Source of the DNA: Eubacteriales bacterium
Lineage (GTDB): Bacteria; Bacillota; Clostridia; Peptostreptococcales; Anaerovoracaceae
Direction: 5' to 3'
Length of the DNA: 13,022 nucleotides
Assembly (NCBI GenBank): GCA_028692535.1
Contig: JAQUXD010000031.1
Coordinates: 1-13,022, forward strand
Shown here: positions 1-5,720 of the stretch, piece after piece
Layout of the letters: every line of letters starts with the position of its first letter
How positions within the stretch are numbered: position 1 is the first letter of the stretch
The notes under the pieces: model-generated
Database searches by the model: none
Told to the model about the DNA's origin: nothing
Seen by the model: the letters and a program-made list of their open reading frames with translations, nothing else
Program-made: the position numbers and the translations under genes

Positions 1-176
1 CGCTCAAAAAGTATGCCCGTCCTTTGCTGGAAGAGATCGGTGAACAGGAGGAGGCGTACACCGAAGCCAGGCGCTTGCTGCGCATTCTGGGGTTTGTGGA
101 TGAACTTGAGGATGATTCCGTTATTGTGAACAACTCCATCATCCGTGAATTCATCGGCGGAAGCGTCATCGCATAG
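1..176 (+). CDS. Nucleoside kinase (uridine kinase-like), C-terminal end only
   Basis: This is the last 57 codons of a gene that begins before the window. They are read in the frame starting at base 3 and end at TAG 174-176. The visible tail carries the stretch NNSIIREFIGGS. As far as I can recall, this is typical of the extreme C-terminus of the clostridial nucleoside kinases that join an N-terminal TGS domain to a phosphoribulokinase/uridine kinase domain. Such enzymes phosphorylate nucleosides with ATP in the cytoplasm. Neither the TGS domain nor the P-loop is in view, so the assignment rests on the tail alone. The stop lies 12 bases before the psuK ATG, and the psuK Shine-Dalgarno overlaps this stop, so the genes are probably cotranscribed in a nucleoside-salvage operon. 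Confidence 0.7.
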   Translation, partial: LKKYARPLLEEIGEQEEAYTEARRLLRILGFVDELEDDSVIVNNSIIREFIGGSVIA

Positions 177-188
177 GAGCGCGTGAAC

Positions 189-1094
189 ATGAAACGTATC
201 GGTGTGATCGGCGGTATTGCCGTGGACCTGGAAGGAAGACCCTTTGGCGCGTTGATTCCCGCGGATTCCAACCCGGGAACCGTAAGAATCTCCTACGGTG
301 GCGTTGCAAGGAACATTGCTGAGAATCTGCATTGGATGGGAGAGAATCAGATTTCCTTCTTTTCGGCGATCGGCGGTGACGCGTTCGGAAAGGAAGCCGT
401 CGGTTCCCTTGCCGGGATCGGCGTGGATACGGAAAGCGTCCTGACCCTGATAGAAGAGCGCACGGCGATGTATCTTTCCATTTTGGATGAAGGCGGCGAA
501 ATGACGCTGGCTTTGTCGGATATGAGTGTTCTGGAGCACATCACGCCGGGAGACATACAGACTTTCGCACTTGCGTTGAGAGGGGTCCCGGTGATTGCTC
601 TGGACGCCAATCTGACGGAAGAGTCACTCGCTTATTGCGGCGAATGCTTTGCGGATCGGAGAATTTTCATTGATCCGGTTTCTGTGGAAAAAGCCCGCCG
701 GATACATCCCGTGCTGTCTTGTTGCTACGCATTGAAGCCCAACCGGCTGGAAGCGGAAGCATTGGCCGGCTTCGAGATCCGAAGCGACCGGGATCTGGAG
801 ACCGCAGGTGCTTACTTTCTGAATCATGGCGTGCGAATGGTGTTTATTTCTTTGGGTAAAGACGGTGTTTTTTACATGGACGCTTCAACCTGCGGAAGAG
901 TATATCCTCCTCGCACAGATCGACCGGTCAGCGTGACGGGCGCCGGTGACGCCATGTCGGCAGCCATTGCCGATGGAATCGCCCGGGATATGGCCATCAG
1001 GAGCATTGCAGAGAATGCAGTCCGGGCCGGCAGTTTGGCCATTCAGGTGCAGGAGCCTGTAAACCGCAGCCTTGGAGCGAATTGGACGCGTTAA
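189..1094 (+). CDS. psuK: Pseudouridine kinase, PfkB/ribokinase family
   Basis: A 301-residue cytoplasmic sugar kinase of the PfkB family. PsuK transfers phosphate from ATP to the ribose 5'-hydroxyl of pseudouridine. The N-terminal family signature is seen as GGVARNIAENLHWMG (about residues 37-51). The C-terminal signature is VTGAGDAMSAA, with the catalytic Asp at about residue 254 and the GAGD anion hole. Length is normal for the family, and the extra N-terminal winged-helix domain found in some homologues is absent. ATG 189 is preferred to the in-frame GTG at 183, because AGGAG at 175-179 stands 9 bases from the ATG but only 3 from the GTG. PfkB kinases are hard to assign alone; the specificity comes from psuG, which follows after 10 bases. 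A different nucleoside kinase is possible but less likely. Confidence 0.87.
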   Translation: MKRIGVIGGIAVDLEGRPFGALIPADSNPGTVRISYGGVARNIAENLHWMGENQISFFSAIGGDAFGKEAVGSLAGIGVDTESVLTLIEERTAMYLSILDEGGEMTLALSDMSVLEHITPGDIQTFALALRGVPVIALDANLTEESLAYCGECFADRRIFIDPVSVEKARRIHPVLSCCYALKPNRLEAEALAGFEIRSDRDLETAGAYFLNHGVRMVFISLGKDGVFYMDASTCGRVYPPRTDRPVSVTGAGDAMSAAIADGIARDMAIRSIAENAVRAGSLAIQVQEPVNRSLGANWTR

Positions 1095-1104
1095 AGGAGA
1101 AACG

Positions 1105-2025
1105 ATGGAAATGAACGCATACATGGATATAACTGACGAAGTCAGGGACGCGCTGGCGGCCGGAAGGCCGGTGGTGGCGCTGGAAACCACCATCGTCTCT
1201 CACGGGATGCCCTATCCGGTCAACGTGGAAACGGCGTTGGCCGTCGAAGCCAATGTCCGCCGGAAAGGCGGTGTGCCCGCCACCATTGCAGTGATCGGCG
1301 GTCGCATCAAAGTAGGCCTGACACAGGATCAAATCGAATATCTTGCGACAGCGAAAGGTGTTCGAAAGGTTAGCCGGCGGGATCTTCCGGTGGTGATCGC
1401 TATGCAAAAGGACGGCGCCACTACGGTAGCGGGCACTATGATCGTCGCAAAGATGGCCGGTATTCGGGTGTTTGTGACCGGCGGTGTCGGAGGCGTGCAT
1501 CGGGGCGCGGGAGAGAGCTTTGATATTTCTGCGGATCTGGAGGAACTGAAGCAAACCGATGTGACTGTGGTATGCGCCGGCTGCAAGAGCCTGCTGGATA
1601 TCCCGGCTACCCTGGAGTATCTGGAAACCGGAGGCGTTCCCGTCATTGTATTCGGCTCCGATGCGTTTCCTGCCTTTTACAGCACTTCCAGCGGATGTGC
1701 GGCACCGTTGCGCATGGATGATCCCGCAGAGATCGCCTGCGTGATCGACCGGAAGCGAAAATTAAATCTGCGAGGAGGCCTTTTGGTTACATGTCCGATC
1801 CCGCCGGCAGACGAAATTCCCTATCAAGAAATCGATCAAATCATTCGAAAAGCCTTGGATCTGAGCGTGCAGGAAGGCATTGCCGGGAATCGGGTGACGC
1901 CGTATGTTCTTCAAAAGATCGTGGACCTTACAGACGGAAGAGCGCTGCGGGCAAATCAGGCGTTGGTGCTGAACAACGCATTGATCGGAACGGCGATTGC
2001 CGCATCTTTGTGTCGACAAAAGTGA
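1105..2025 (+). CDS. psuG: Pseudouridine-5'-phosphate glycosidase
   Basis: A 306-residue enzyme that breaks the C-C glycosidic bond of pseudouridine 5'-phosphate to give uracil and ribose 5-phosphate, in the cytoplasm with a divalent metal. The family hallmark VALETTIVSHGMPYP lies near residues 24-38 and contains the expected catalytic Glu (E27, like E31 of the E. coli enzyme). The metal-site Asp is in FDISADLEEL (D144), and the Schiff-base Lys is in CAGCKSLLD (K161, like E. coli K166). The C-terminal stretch RANQALVLNNALIG is also typical. Length matches the family. Start ATG 1105 has AAAGGAG at 1093-1099, overlapping the psuK stop codon, which suggests translational coupling. An upstream in-frame TTG at 1072 has no comparable ribosome site. 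No terminator follows; the perR promoter begins 8 bases after the stop. Confidence 0.95.
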   Translation: MEMNAYMDITDEVRDALAAGRPVVALETTIVSHGMPYPVNVETALAVEANVRRKGGVPATIAVIGGRIKVGLTQDQIEYLATAKGVRKVSRRDLPVVIAMQKDGATTVAGTMIVAKMAGIRVFVTGGVGGVHRGAGESFDISADLEELKQTDVTVVCAGCKSLLDIPATLEYLETGGVPVIVFGSDAFPAFYSTSSGCAAPLRMDDPAEIACVIDRKRKLNLRGGLLVTCPIPPADEIPYQEIDQIIRKALDLSVQEGIAGNRVTPYVLQKIVDLTDGRALRANQALVLNNALIGTAIAASLCRQK

Positions 2026-2032
2026 TTTCTTC

Positions 2033-2061
2033 TTGCAATCGGCGGATCTCTGTGGTAATGT
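2033..2061 (+). promoter_or_regulatory. Probable promoter of the perR operon
   Basis: TTGCAA (2033-2038) is separated by 17 bases from TAATGT (2056-2061), which is preceded by TGG, an extended -10 motif. The hexamers are only moderate matches. The -10 element runs into the palindrome at 2058-2084, so a bound repressor would block initiation. The site lies directly after the psuG stop, so some readthrough from psuG is also possible. Confidence 0.5.
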
Positions 2062-2084
2062 AATAATAGGAATTGTTATTACAT
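2058..2084. promoter_or_regulatory. Palindromic operator candidate before perR
   Basis: Perfect 9-base inverted repeat: ATGTAATAA (2058-2066) and TTATTACAT (2076-2084), separated by the 9-base spacer taggaattg. It overlaps the proposed -10 element and ends 15 bases before the perR start codon. AT-rich palindromes at this place are normal for Fur-family regulators, which commonly control their own genes. The arms and spacing are not the textbook 7-1-7 PerR box (TTATAAT-N-ATTATAA). Direct binding by this PerR is therefore an inference, and another regulator is possible. Confidence 0.6.
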
Positions 2085-2099
2085 GCTACAGGAGAAGCA

Positions 2100-2513
2100 A
2101 TGCGATATTCCAAGCAGCGGGAGCTGATTATGGATGCGGTAGTGTCAAACGGCCGGCATCCGACGGCAGATCAAATATACAAGACCGTCAGACAGGACAA
2201 CCCCAACATCAGTCTGGGCACCGTCTATCGGAATCTCAACCAGCTGACCGACGCAGGTGAGTTGTTGCGCATCCCGATTTACGGGGCCAAGGACCGATTC
2301 GATCACAACACCCACGTGCATTTTCATTTGCAGTGTGTTTCCTGCGGCGCTTTTGTAGATTTGCCGGAGGACGTATCCGGAGACATCGTTCGCCTGATGA
2401 AACGCATTTACAGGCAAACCGGCATGACCGTCGCTCCCGAGAGTATGCAGTTTCAAGGTGTCTGTCACGCATGCGCGGAACGGCAGAGCAAAGTTACAGT
2501 CGAAGAACACTGA
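2100..2513 (+). CDS. perR: Fur-family peroxide-sensing repressor, PerR type
   Basis: A 137-residue metal-dependent DNA-binding repressor. The N-terminal winged helix includes HPTADQIY and the recognition region LGTVYRNLNQL (39-49). The C-terminal half is the dimerisation and metal domain. Aligned by eye to B. subtilis PerR, all five regulatory metal ligands are present: H20, D68, H74, H76 and D87 (for H37, D85, H91, H93, D104). Asp rather than Glu at the last position is the feature that separates PerR from Fur. The structural zinc site is CVSC (79-82) plus CHAC (122-125). The N-terminus is about 17 residues shorter than in B. subtilis. ATG 2100 has AGGAG at 2090-2094; an in-frame TTG at 2073 lies inside the operator palindrome and is rejected. 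The rubrerythrin gene follows after 17 bases, so the protein probably controls it and itself in response to H2O2. Confidence 0.9.
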   Translation: MRYSKQRELIMDAVVSNGRHPTADQIYKTVRQDNPNISLGTVYRNLNQLTDAGELLRIPIYGAKDRFDHNTHVHFHLQCVSCGAFVDLPEDVSGDIVRLMKRIYRQTGMTVAPESMQFQGVCHACAERQSKVTVEEH

Positions 2514-2530
2514 CACAGAAGGAGGATCAA

Positions 2531-3070
2531 GTGAAAGAACTTAAAGGGACCAAAACACTGGAAAATCTGATGACGGCCTTTGCCGGAGAATCTCAGGCAA
2601 GAAACAAGTATAACTACTATGCGTCCAAAGCAAGAGCGGAAGGATACAACCAGATCGGAGATCTTTTCGACGAAACGGCTCTGAACGAAAAGGAGCATGC
2701 AAAGCTCTGGTTCAAGCTGGCCCACGGGATCGGAACCACGGAAGAGAATCTGCTGGATGCTGCGGAAGGCGAGAACTACGAATGGACCAGCATGTATAAA
2801 GAAATGGCCGAAACCGCCAGAGAAGAAGGCTTCCCCGAGATCGCCGAAAAGCTGGAAGGTGTTGCCGGTGTGGAAAAAGAGCACGAAAAGCGCTATAAGA
2901 TTTTAGCCGAGAACGTTAAAAACGGCAAAGTATTTAAGAAAGACACCGAAGTCGTCTGGCAGTGCACAAACTGCGGACATATTTATACAGGCAAGGAAGC
3001 GTTGGAAATGTGTCCCGTATGCGATCATCCGCTCAAGCATATGATGGTCAAAAACGAGACGTATAAATAG
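2531..3070 (+). CDS. rbr: Rubrerythrin
   Basis: A 179-residue cytoplasmic non-haem diiron peroxidase that reduces H2O2 to water with electrons passed through its rubredoxin domain. The ferritin-like domain spans about residues 1-130. Its ligands fit D. vulgaris rubrerythrin: E20, E53 and H56 (ExxH), E81 and E84 (ExxE), E115 and H118 (ExxH). The C-terminal rubredoxin domain has CTNCG (145-149) and CPVC (161-164) for one iron. The start is GTG 2531, given by AGGAGG just upstream. The same frame is open further upstream to 2333, inside perR, but that part is an overlap shadow and not a fusion. It sits between perR and desulfoferrodoxin in one operon, as is usual for oxygen-defence genes of anaerobes, and is probably derepressed by peroxide. 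Confidence 0.96.
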   Translation: MKELKGTKTLENLMTAFAGESQARNKYNYYASKARAEGYNQIGDLFDETALNEKEHAKLWFKLAHGIGTTEENLLDAAEGENYEWTSMYKEMAETAREEGFPEIAEKLEGVAGVEKEHEKRYKILAENVKNGKVFKKDTEVVWQCTNCGHIYTGKEALEMCPVCDHPLKHMMVKNETYK

Positions 3071-3104
3071 TCATTCATCACTACCGAAACGGAAGGAGAA
3101 CATC

Positions 3105-3479
3105 ATGGAACAGAAATTTTACAGATGTGAAATCTGCGGAAACATCATCACGCACCTCAAAGACAGCGGGATCCGCGTCGTATGCTGCGGTCAGGAAATG
3201 GATGAGCTGGTAGCGGGCTCTGTCGACGCCGCCACCGAAAAGCATGTGCCCATCGTAACGAAAGACGGCAACAAGGTTGTTGTAAAAGTCGGCAGCGTGG
3301 ACCATCCCATGACGCCGGAGCACTACATCGAATGGATCTGCATGGTCACCAAGGAAGGCTGCGAGGTCAAGTATCTGACACCCGAAGACGAACCCATGGC
3401 AGAGTTCATGCTCAGCGATACGGATGCGGTGGAAACGGTATACGAGTACTGCAACCTCCACAGCCTCTGGAAAGCATAA
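3105..3479 (+). CDS. dfx: Desulfoferrodoxin (two-iron superoxide reductase)
   Basis: A 124-residue cytoplasmic enzyme that reduces superoxide to H2O2 without producing oxygen. The N-terminal desulforedoxin-like domain binds a rubredoxin-type iron through C8, C11 and the adjacent pair C27-C28. The C-terminal superoxide reductase domain has the expected His4Cys iron site: H47 (in EKHVPIV, with the conserved E45 and K46), H67 (VDHPM), H73 (PEHYIEW), C116 and H119 (CNLH). Length is standard for the two-iron class. ATG 3105 is preceded by GGAAGGAG. It follows rubrerythrin by 34 bases, so the H2O2 it makes can be removed by its operon partner. A strong terminator follows at 3535. Confidence 0.96.
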   Translation: MEQKFYRCEICGNIITHLKDSGIRVVCCGQEMDELVAGSVDAATEKHVPIVTKDGNKVVVKVGSVDHPMTPEHYIEWICMVTKEGCEVKYLTPEDEPMAEFMLSDTDAVETVYEYCNLHSLWKA

Positions 3480-3534
3480 AAAACGACATATTGCTTCGTT
3501 GACCGAAGCCGTGTTCGCTCCTATTTGATATGGT

Positions 3535-3590
3535 TAAAAGCTTGGAATGCTGTATTTGCTTACATATTCCAGGCTTTTATTTTTCTCTTT
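3535..3590 (+). terminator. Intrinsic terminator of the perR-rbr-dfx operon
   Basis: The arms AAAAGCTTGGAAT (3536-3548) and ATTCCAGGCTTTT (3566-3578) pair as a 13-base stem with one G-U pair, and an extra T-A pair (3535/3579) closes it. The loop is 17 bases. A T-rich tail (3575-3592, interrupted by single A and C bases) follows. It lies 55 bases after the dfx stop. The A-run on the left side would also give a short T-run on the - strand. Confidence 0.82.
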
Positions 3591-3606
3591 TTCGCACAAC
3601 AGATAT

Positions 3607-3640
3607 TGCATCGCGAGGGTTTATTTTGCTTGCGATTGCA
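3607..3640. repeat. Imperfect inverted repeat upstream of the betaine promoter
   Basis: TGCATCGCGAG-like sequence at 3607-3617 pairs with CTTGCGATTGCA at 3629-3640: eleven pairs with one G-U pair and one bulged T, and an 11-base loop. No T-run follows, so it is not a terminator. It ends 41 bases before the proposed -35 element and could be a regulator site or chance. Confidence 0.35.
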
Positions 3641-3680
3641 GGTATTCAGGGGATTTGAAACACCGGTTGCAAGAAGAAAG

Positions 3681-3709
3681 TTCAAAAAGCTGCAATTTTG
3701 TGTTATAAT
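3681..3709 (+). promoter_or_regulatory. Promoter of the betaine transporter operon
   Basis: TTCAAA (3681-3686), a 17-base spacer and a perfect TATAAT (3704-3709) preceded by TGT, an extended -10. Transcription would start near 3716, giving a leader of about 106 bases before the first gene. This is the only good promoter between the dfx terminator and the transporter. Confidence 0.75.
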
Positions 3710-3742
3710 AAATCAGTAAATTGTACGTTATAGCTTGAATAA

Positions 3743-3797
3743 ACTCTGTTCGAATGAACGATTCCTTGAAAGTGCAGAGTACCGCACTGTTTTTTTT
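3743..3797 (+). promoter_or_regulatory. Possible transcription attenuator in the betaine leader
   Basis: AGTGC (3771-3775) and GCACT (3784-3788) can form a short hairpin followed by G and eight T (3790-3797), which is terminator-like and located before the gene. A competing pairing exists: ACTCTG (3743-3748) is exactly complementary to CAGAGT (3775-3780), which lies in the terminator loop and takes the last base of its left arm. Between them sits a small hairpin, GTTC-gaat-GAAC (3748-3759), sharing G3748. The stem is only 5 pairs, so termination may be weak. No known riboswitch class is recognised. Confidence 0.4.
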
Positions 3798-3821
3798 AAG
3801 GAAAATGAGAAGGAGAAAGAG

Positions 3822-4823
3822 ATGATGAAAAAAACTTTGTTAATTTTAATCGTAGCCTTTAGCATGGTCATGGCCTTAGGGGGCTGCGGCGGTACGGAAA
3901 CAGGCGATGAAGTGATCACGATCACCGCAACGGATAACGGCTGGGACAGCCAAATGCTGCATAACGAAATTGCAAGAATCATTGTGACGGAGGGCTACGA
4001 CAATTACGATTTCCAGCTCTCCACAGGATCTTCCACGATGAACTGGCAGGCTATGCTCGTTGGGGATGTGGATGTGGATATCGAAAGTTGGACGGATAAT
4101 GTCGTCACATATCAGGATGATCTGGCAAGCGGCGCTATTGTTGAACTCGGTGTTCTCGTCGAAGACAGTGCCCAGGGCTTCTATGTTCCGAAGTATGTTA
4201 TCGAAGGGGACGAAGCGCGCGGGATCGAAGCTGTCGCTCCGGATTTAAAGACTGTAAAAGACCTAAAAGATTATGCTGAATTTTTCCCGGACGACGAAGA
4301 TCCGAGCAAAGGCAGGATCTACGGATCGATTCCCGGATGGATGGCAGATGAGATCCTCTACAAAAAATATGAGCTTTACGGATTGGATGAATTCTACAAC
4401 TACGCACGTCTGGGAAGTGAAGCGACTTTGTGGGCATCATTGAACGCGGCGTATAACTTGGGCGAACCCTGGGTAGGGTATTGTTATGAACCGACTTGGG
4501 TGAGCGGCAAGCTCGACATTGTACTTCTGGAAGATGAGCCGTATGAGCCGGGTCTGTTTGAAGAAGGAAAAACAGGATTCCCGAAGCAGAAGCTGAAAAT
4601 CGTTGCCAGCAGCGCATTGGCGGAGAAAGCACCTGACCTTATCGAGTTCTTTGAATCTTACAATACGGGAAGCGAACTGGTAAGCAAGGCTCTGGCCTAT
4701 TTGGATGAAACCGGTGCGACCCACGAAGAGGCTGCGGTATGGTTCCTCACAGAGTTTGATTATGTGCTGGACGAATGGCTGCCCGAAGAGAGAGCCGCCA
4801 AAGTCAGAGAAGCGATCCAATAG
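3822..4823 (+). CDS. Glycine betaine/choline-type ABC transporter, substrate-binding lipoprotein
   Basis: A 333-residue extracytoplasmic binding protein of the OpuAC/ProX family (PF04069 type). The N-terminus is a lipoprotein signal: KK, a hydrophobic core, then ALGGC with the lipidated Cys at residue 22, which anchors the protein to the outer face of the membrane. The mature part has family-like stretches such as TATDNGWDSQ near its start, DVDIESW in the middle and YEPTWVSG later. These are rich in Trp and Tyr, as expected for an aromatic cage holding a trimethylammonium group. Start ATG 3822 (or the adjacent ATG 3825) has AAGGAG at 3810-3815. Glycine betaine is the default substrate; choline, carnitine or proline betaine cannot be excluded. 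The permease gene follows after 27 bases. Confidence 0.88.
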   Translation: MMKKTLLILIVAFSMVMALGGCGGTETGDEVITITATDNGWDSQMLHNEIARIIVTEGYDNYDFQLSTGSSTMNWQAMLVGDVDVDIESWTDNVVTYQDDLASGAIVELGVLVEDSAQGFYVPKYVIEGDEARGIEAVAPDLKTVKDLKDYAEFFPDDEDPSKGRIYGSIPGWMADEILYKKYELYGLDEFYNYARLGSEATLWASLNAAYNLGEPWVGYCYEPTWVSGKLDIVLLEDEPYEPGLFEEGKTGFPKQKLKIVASSALAEKAPDLIEFFESYNTGSELVSKALAYLDETGATHEEAAVWFLTEFDYVLDEWLPEERAAKVREAIQ

Positions 4824-4850
4824 CAGAAAAAATGAGGAGGAAAGAGAAGT

Positions 4851-5720
4851 ATGGACAACTATCTACTTCAATTCCCCGAGGCATGGCAGTTTGATGTCGG
4901 CGACAGCATCGACATATGGATCAAAACAGTGAGTCAAGATCATAGAGAAGTATTCACGGCAATTAAAACTGCCGTGATTACTTCTGTGAAAGGGATTTAT
5001 TCCCTTCTCGAAATGACACCTTGGTGGCTGCTGATCTTTATTGTAATGATATTGGGCTGGCGAATGAGCGGCAAAAAACGTGTCGGAGCTCTGTTTGGCG
5101 CCATGTTGTTTTTTGTGGGAAGCAGCGGACTTTGGGTCCATATGCTGCAAACGTTGAGCATCGTAATCGCAGCAGTTATTCTCTCGGTCATTCTGGGATT
5201 CCCGCTGGGCATACTGATCGCCATGAGTAAGCGGGCGGAAAGTATCATACGCCCGATCCTGGATTTGATGCAGACGATGCCGACATTTGTTTATCTGGTT
5301 CCTGCGGTGATACTGTTCAGTATCGGAATGACTCCGGCCCTTATGGCGACGACCATCTATGCGGTCGTCCCGATGATACGTCTGACGAGCCACGGGATCA
5401 ATCACGTGGATACGGAGGTCGTCGAAGCGGCGAAGGCGTTTGGTTCCACTACGTTGCAAGCATTAATAAAAGTGCAGATACCCCAGGCAAAATCAACGAT
5501 CATGGCGGGGCTCAATCAAACGATCATGATGGCGATGTCTATGGTTGTCACGTGCGCATTGATCGGAGCAAACGGCCTTGGCATGGAGATTTTAATTGCC
5601 ACGAACCGTACGGAAATGGGCAAAGCGCTGATGCCCGGAATTGCGATCGTCATCATTGCGATCATCCTTGACCGTCTTACCCAGGGATTAATTAAGAAGA
5701 GTGAGGCGACAAAGACATGA
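4851..5720 (+). CDS. Glycine betaine-type ABC transporter permease, ProW/OpuAB family
   Basis: A 289-residue inner-membrane permease. A soluble-looking N-terminal segment (1-55) precedes about seven hydrophobic segments, near 58-70, 79-96, 101-125, 144-161, 163-177, 222-241 and 259-275. The coupling motif that docks on the ATPase is EVVEAAKAFGSTTLQALIKV followed by QIP (189-211), the EAA loop typical of ProW. The single permease gene implies a homodimer in the complex. ATG 4851 has AGGAGG at 4835-4840, 10 bases upstream. The gene overlaps the ATPase gene by ATGA (5717-5720), so translation is probably coupled. Function is inferred from family and neighbours. Confidence 0.92.
   Translation: MDNYLLQFPEAWQFDVGDSIDIWIKTVSQDHREVFTAIKTAVITSVKGIYSLLEMTPWWLLIFIVMILGWRMSGKKRVGALFGAMLFFVGSSGLWVHMLQTLSIVIAAVILSVILGFPLGILIAMSKRAESIIRPILDLMQTMPTFVYLVPAVILFSIGMTPALMATTIYAVVPMIRLTSHGINHVDTEVVEAAKAFGSTTLQALIKVQIPQAKSTIMAGLNQTIMMAMSMVVTCALIGANGLGMEILIATNRTEMGKALMPGIAIVIIAIILDRLTQGLIKKSEATKT

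Larger units (their letters stand above)
3480..3821. other. Intergenic region between dfx and the betaine transporter
   Basis: This 342-base AT-rich gap holds no convincing gene. In order it contains: a small hairpin (GCTTCG 3493-3498 with CGAAGC 3504-3509); the dfx terminator (3535-3590); an imperfect inverted repeat (3607-3640); the transporter promoter (3681-3709); a leader of about 106 bases with a possible attenuator (3743-3797); and the Shine-Dalgarno AAGGAG (3810-3815). A 64-codon open frame at 3525-3719 covers the terminator and has no ribosome site, so it is not called. Confidence 0.7.

Noticed and set aside
997..1554. - strand open frame of 185 codons across psuK and psuG.
   Set aside because: It is antisense to two well-supported genes and has no domain or ribosome site.
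2333..2530. Apparent N-terminal extension fusing a Cys- and Arg-rich segment to rubrerythrin.
   Set aside because: It is the out-of-frame reading of perR. Rubrerythrin has its own AGGAGG and GTG start at 2531, with ligand numbering that fits the standard N-terminus.
3493..3509. Hairpin GCTTCG/CGAAGC right after dfx as the terminator.
   Set aside because: Only six pairs and no T-run; the 3535-3590 structure is far better.
3525..3719. 64-codon + strand open frame with hydrophobic residues, a candidate small membrane protein.
   Set aside because: It begins within the dfx terminator stem, runs through T-rich sequence and the next promoter, and has no ribosome site.
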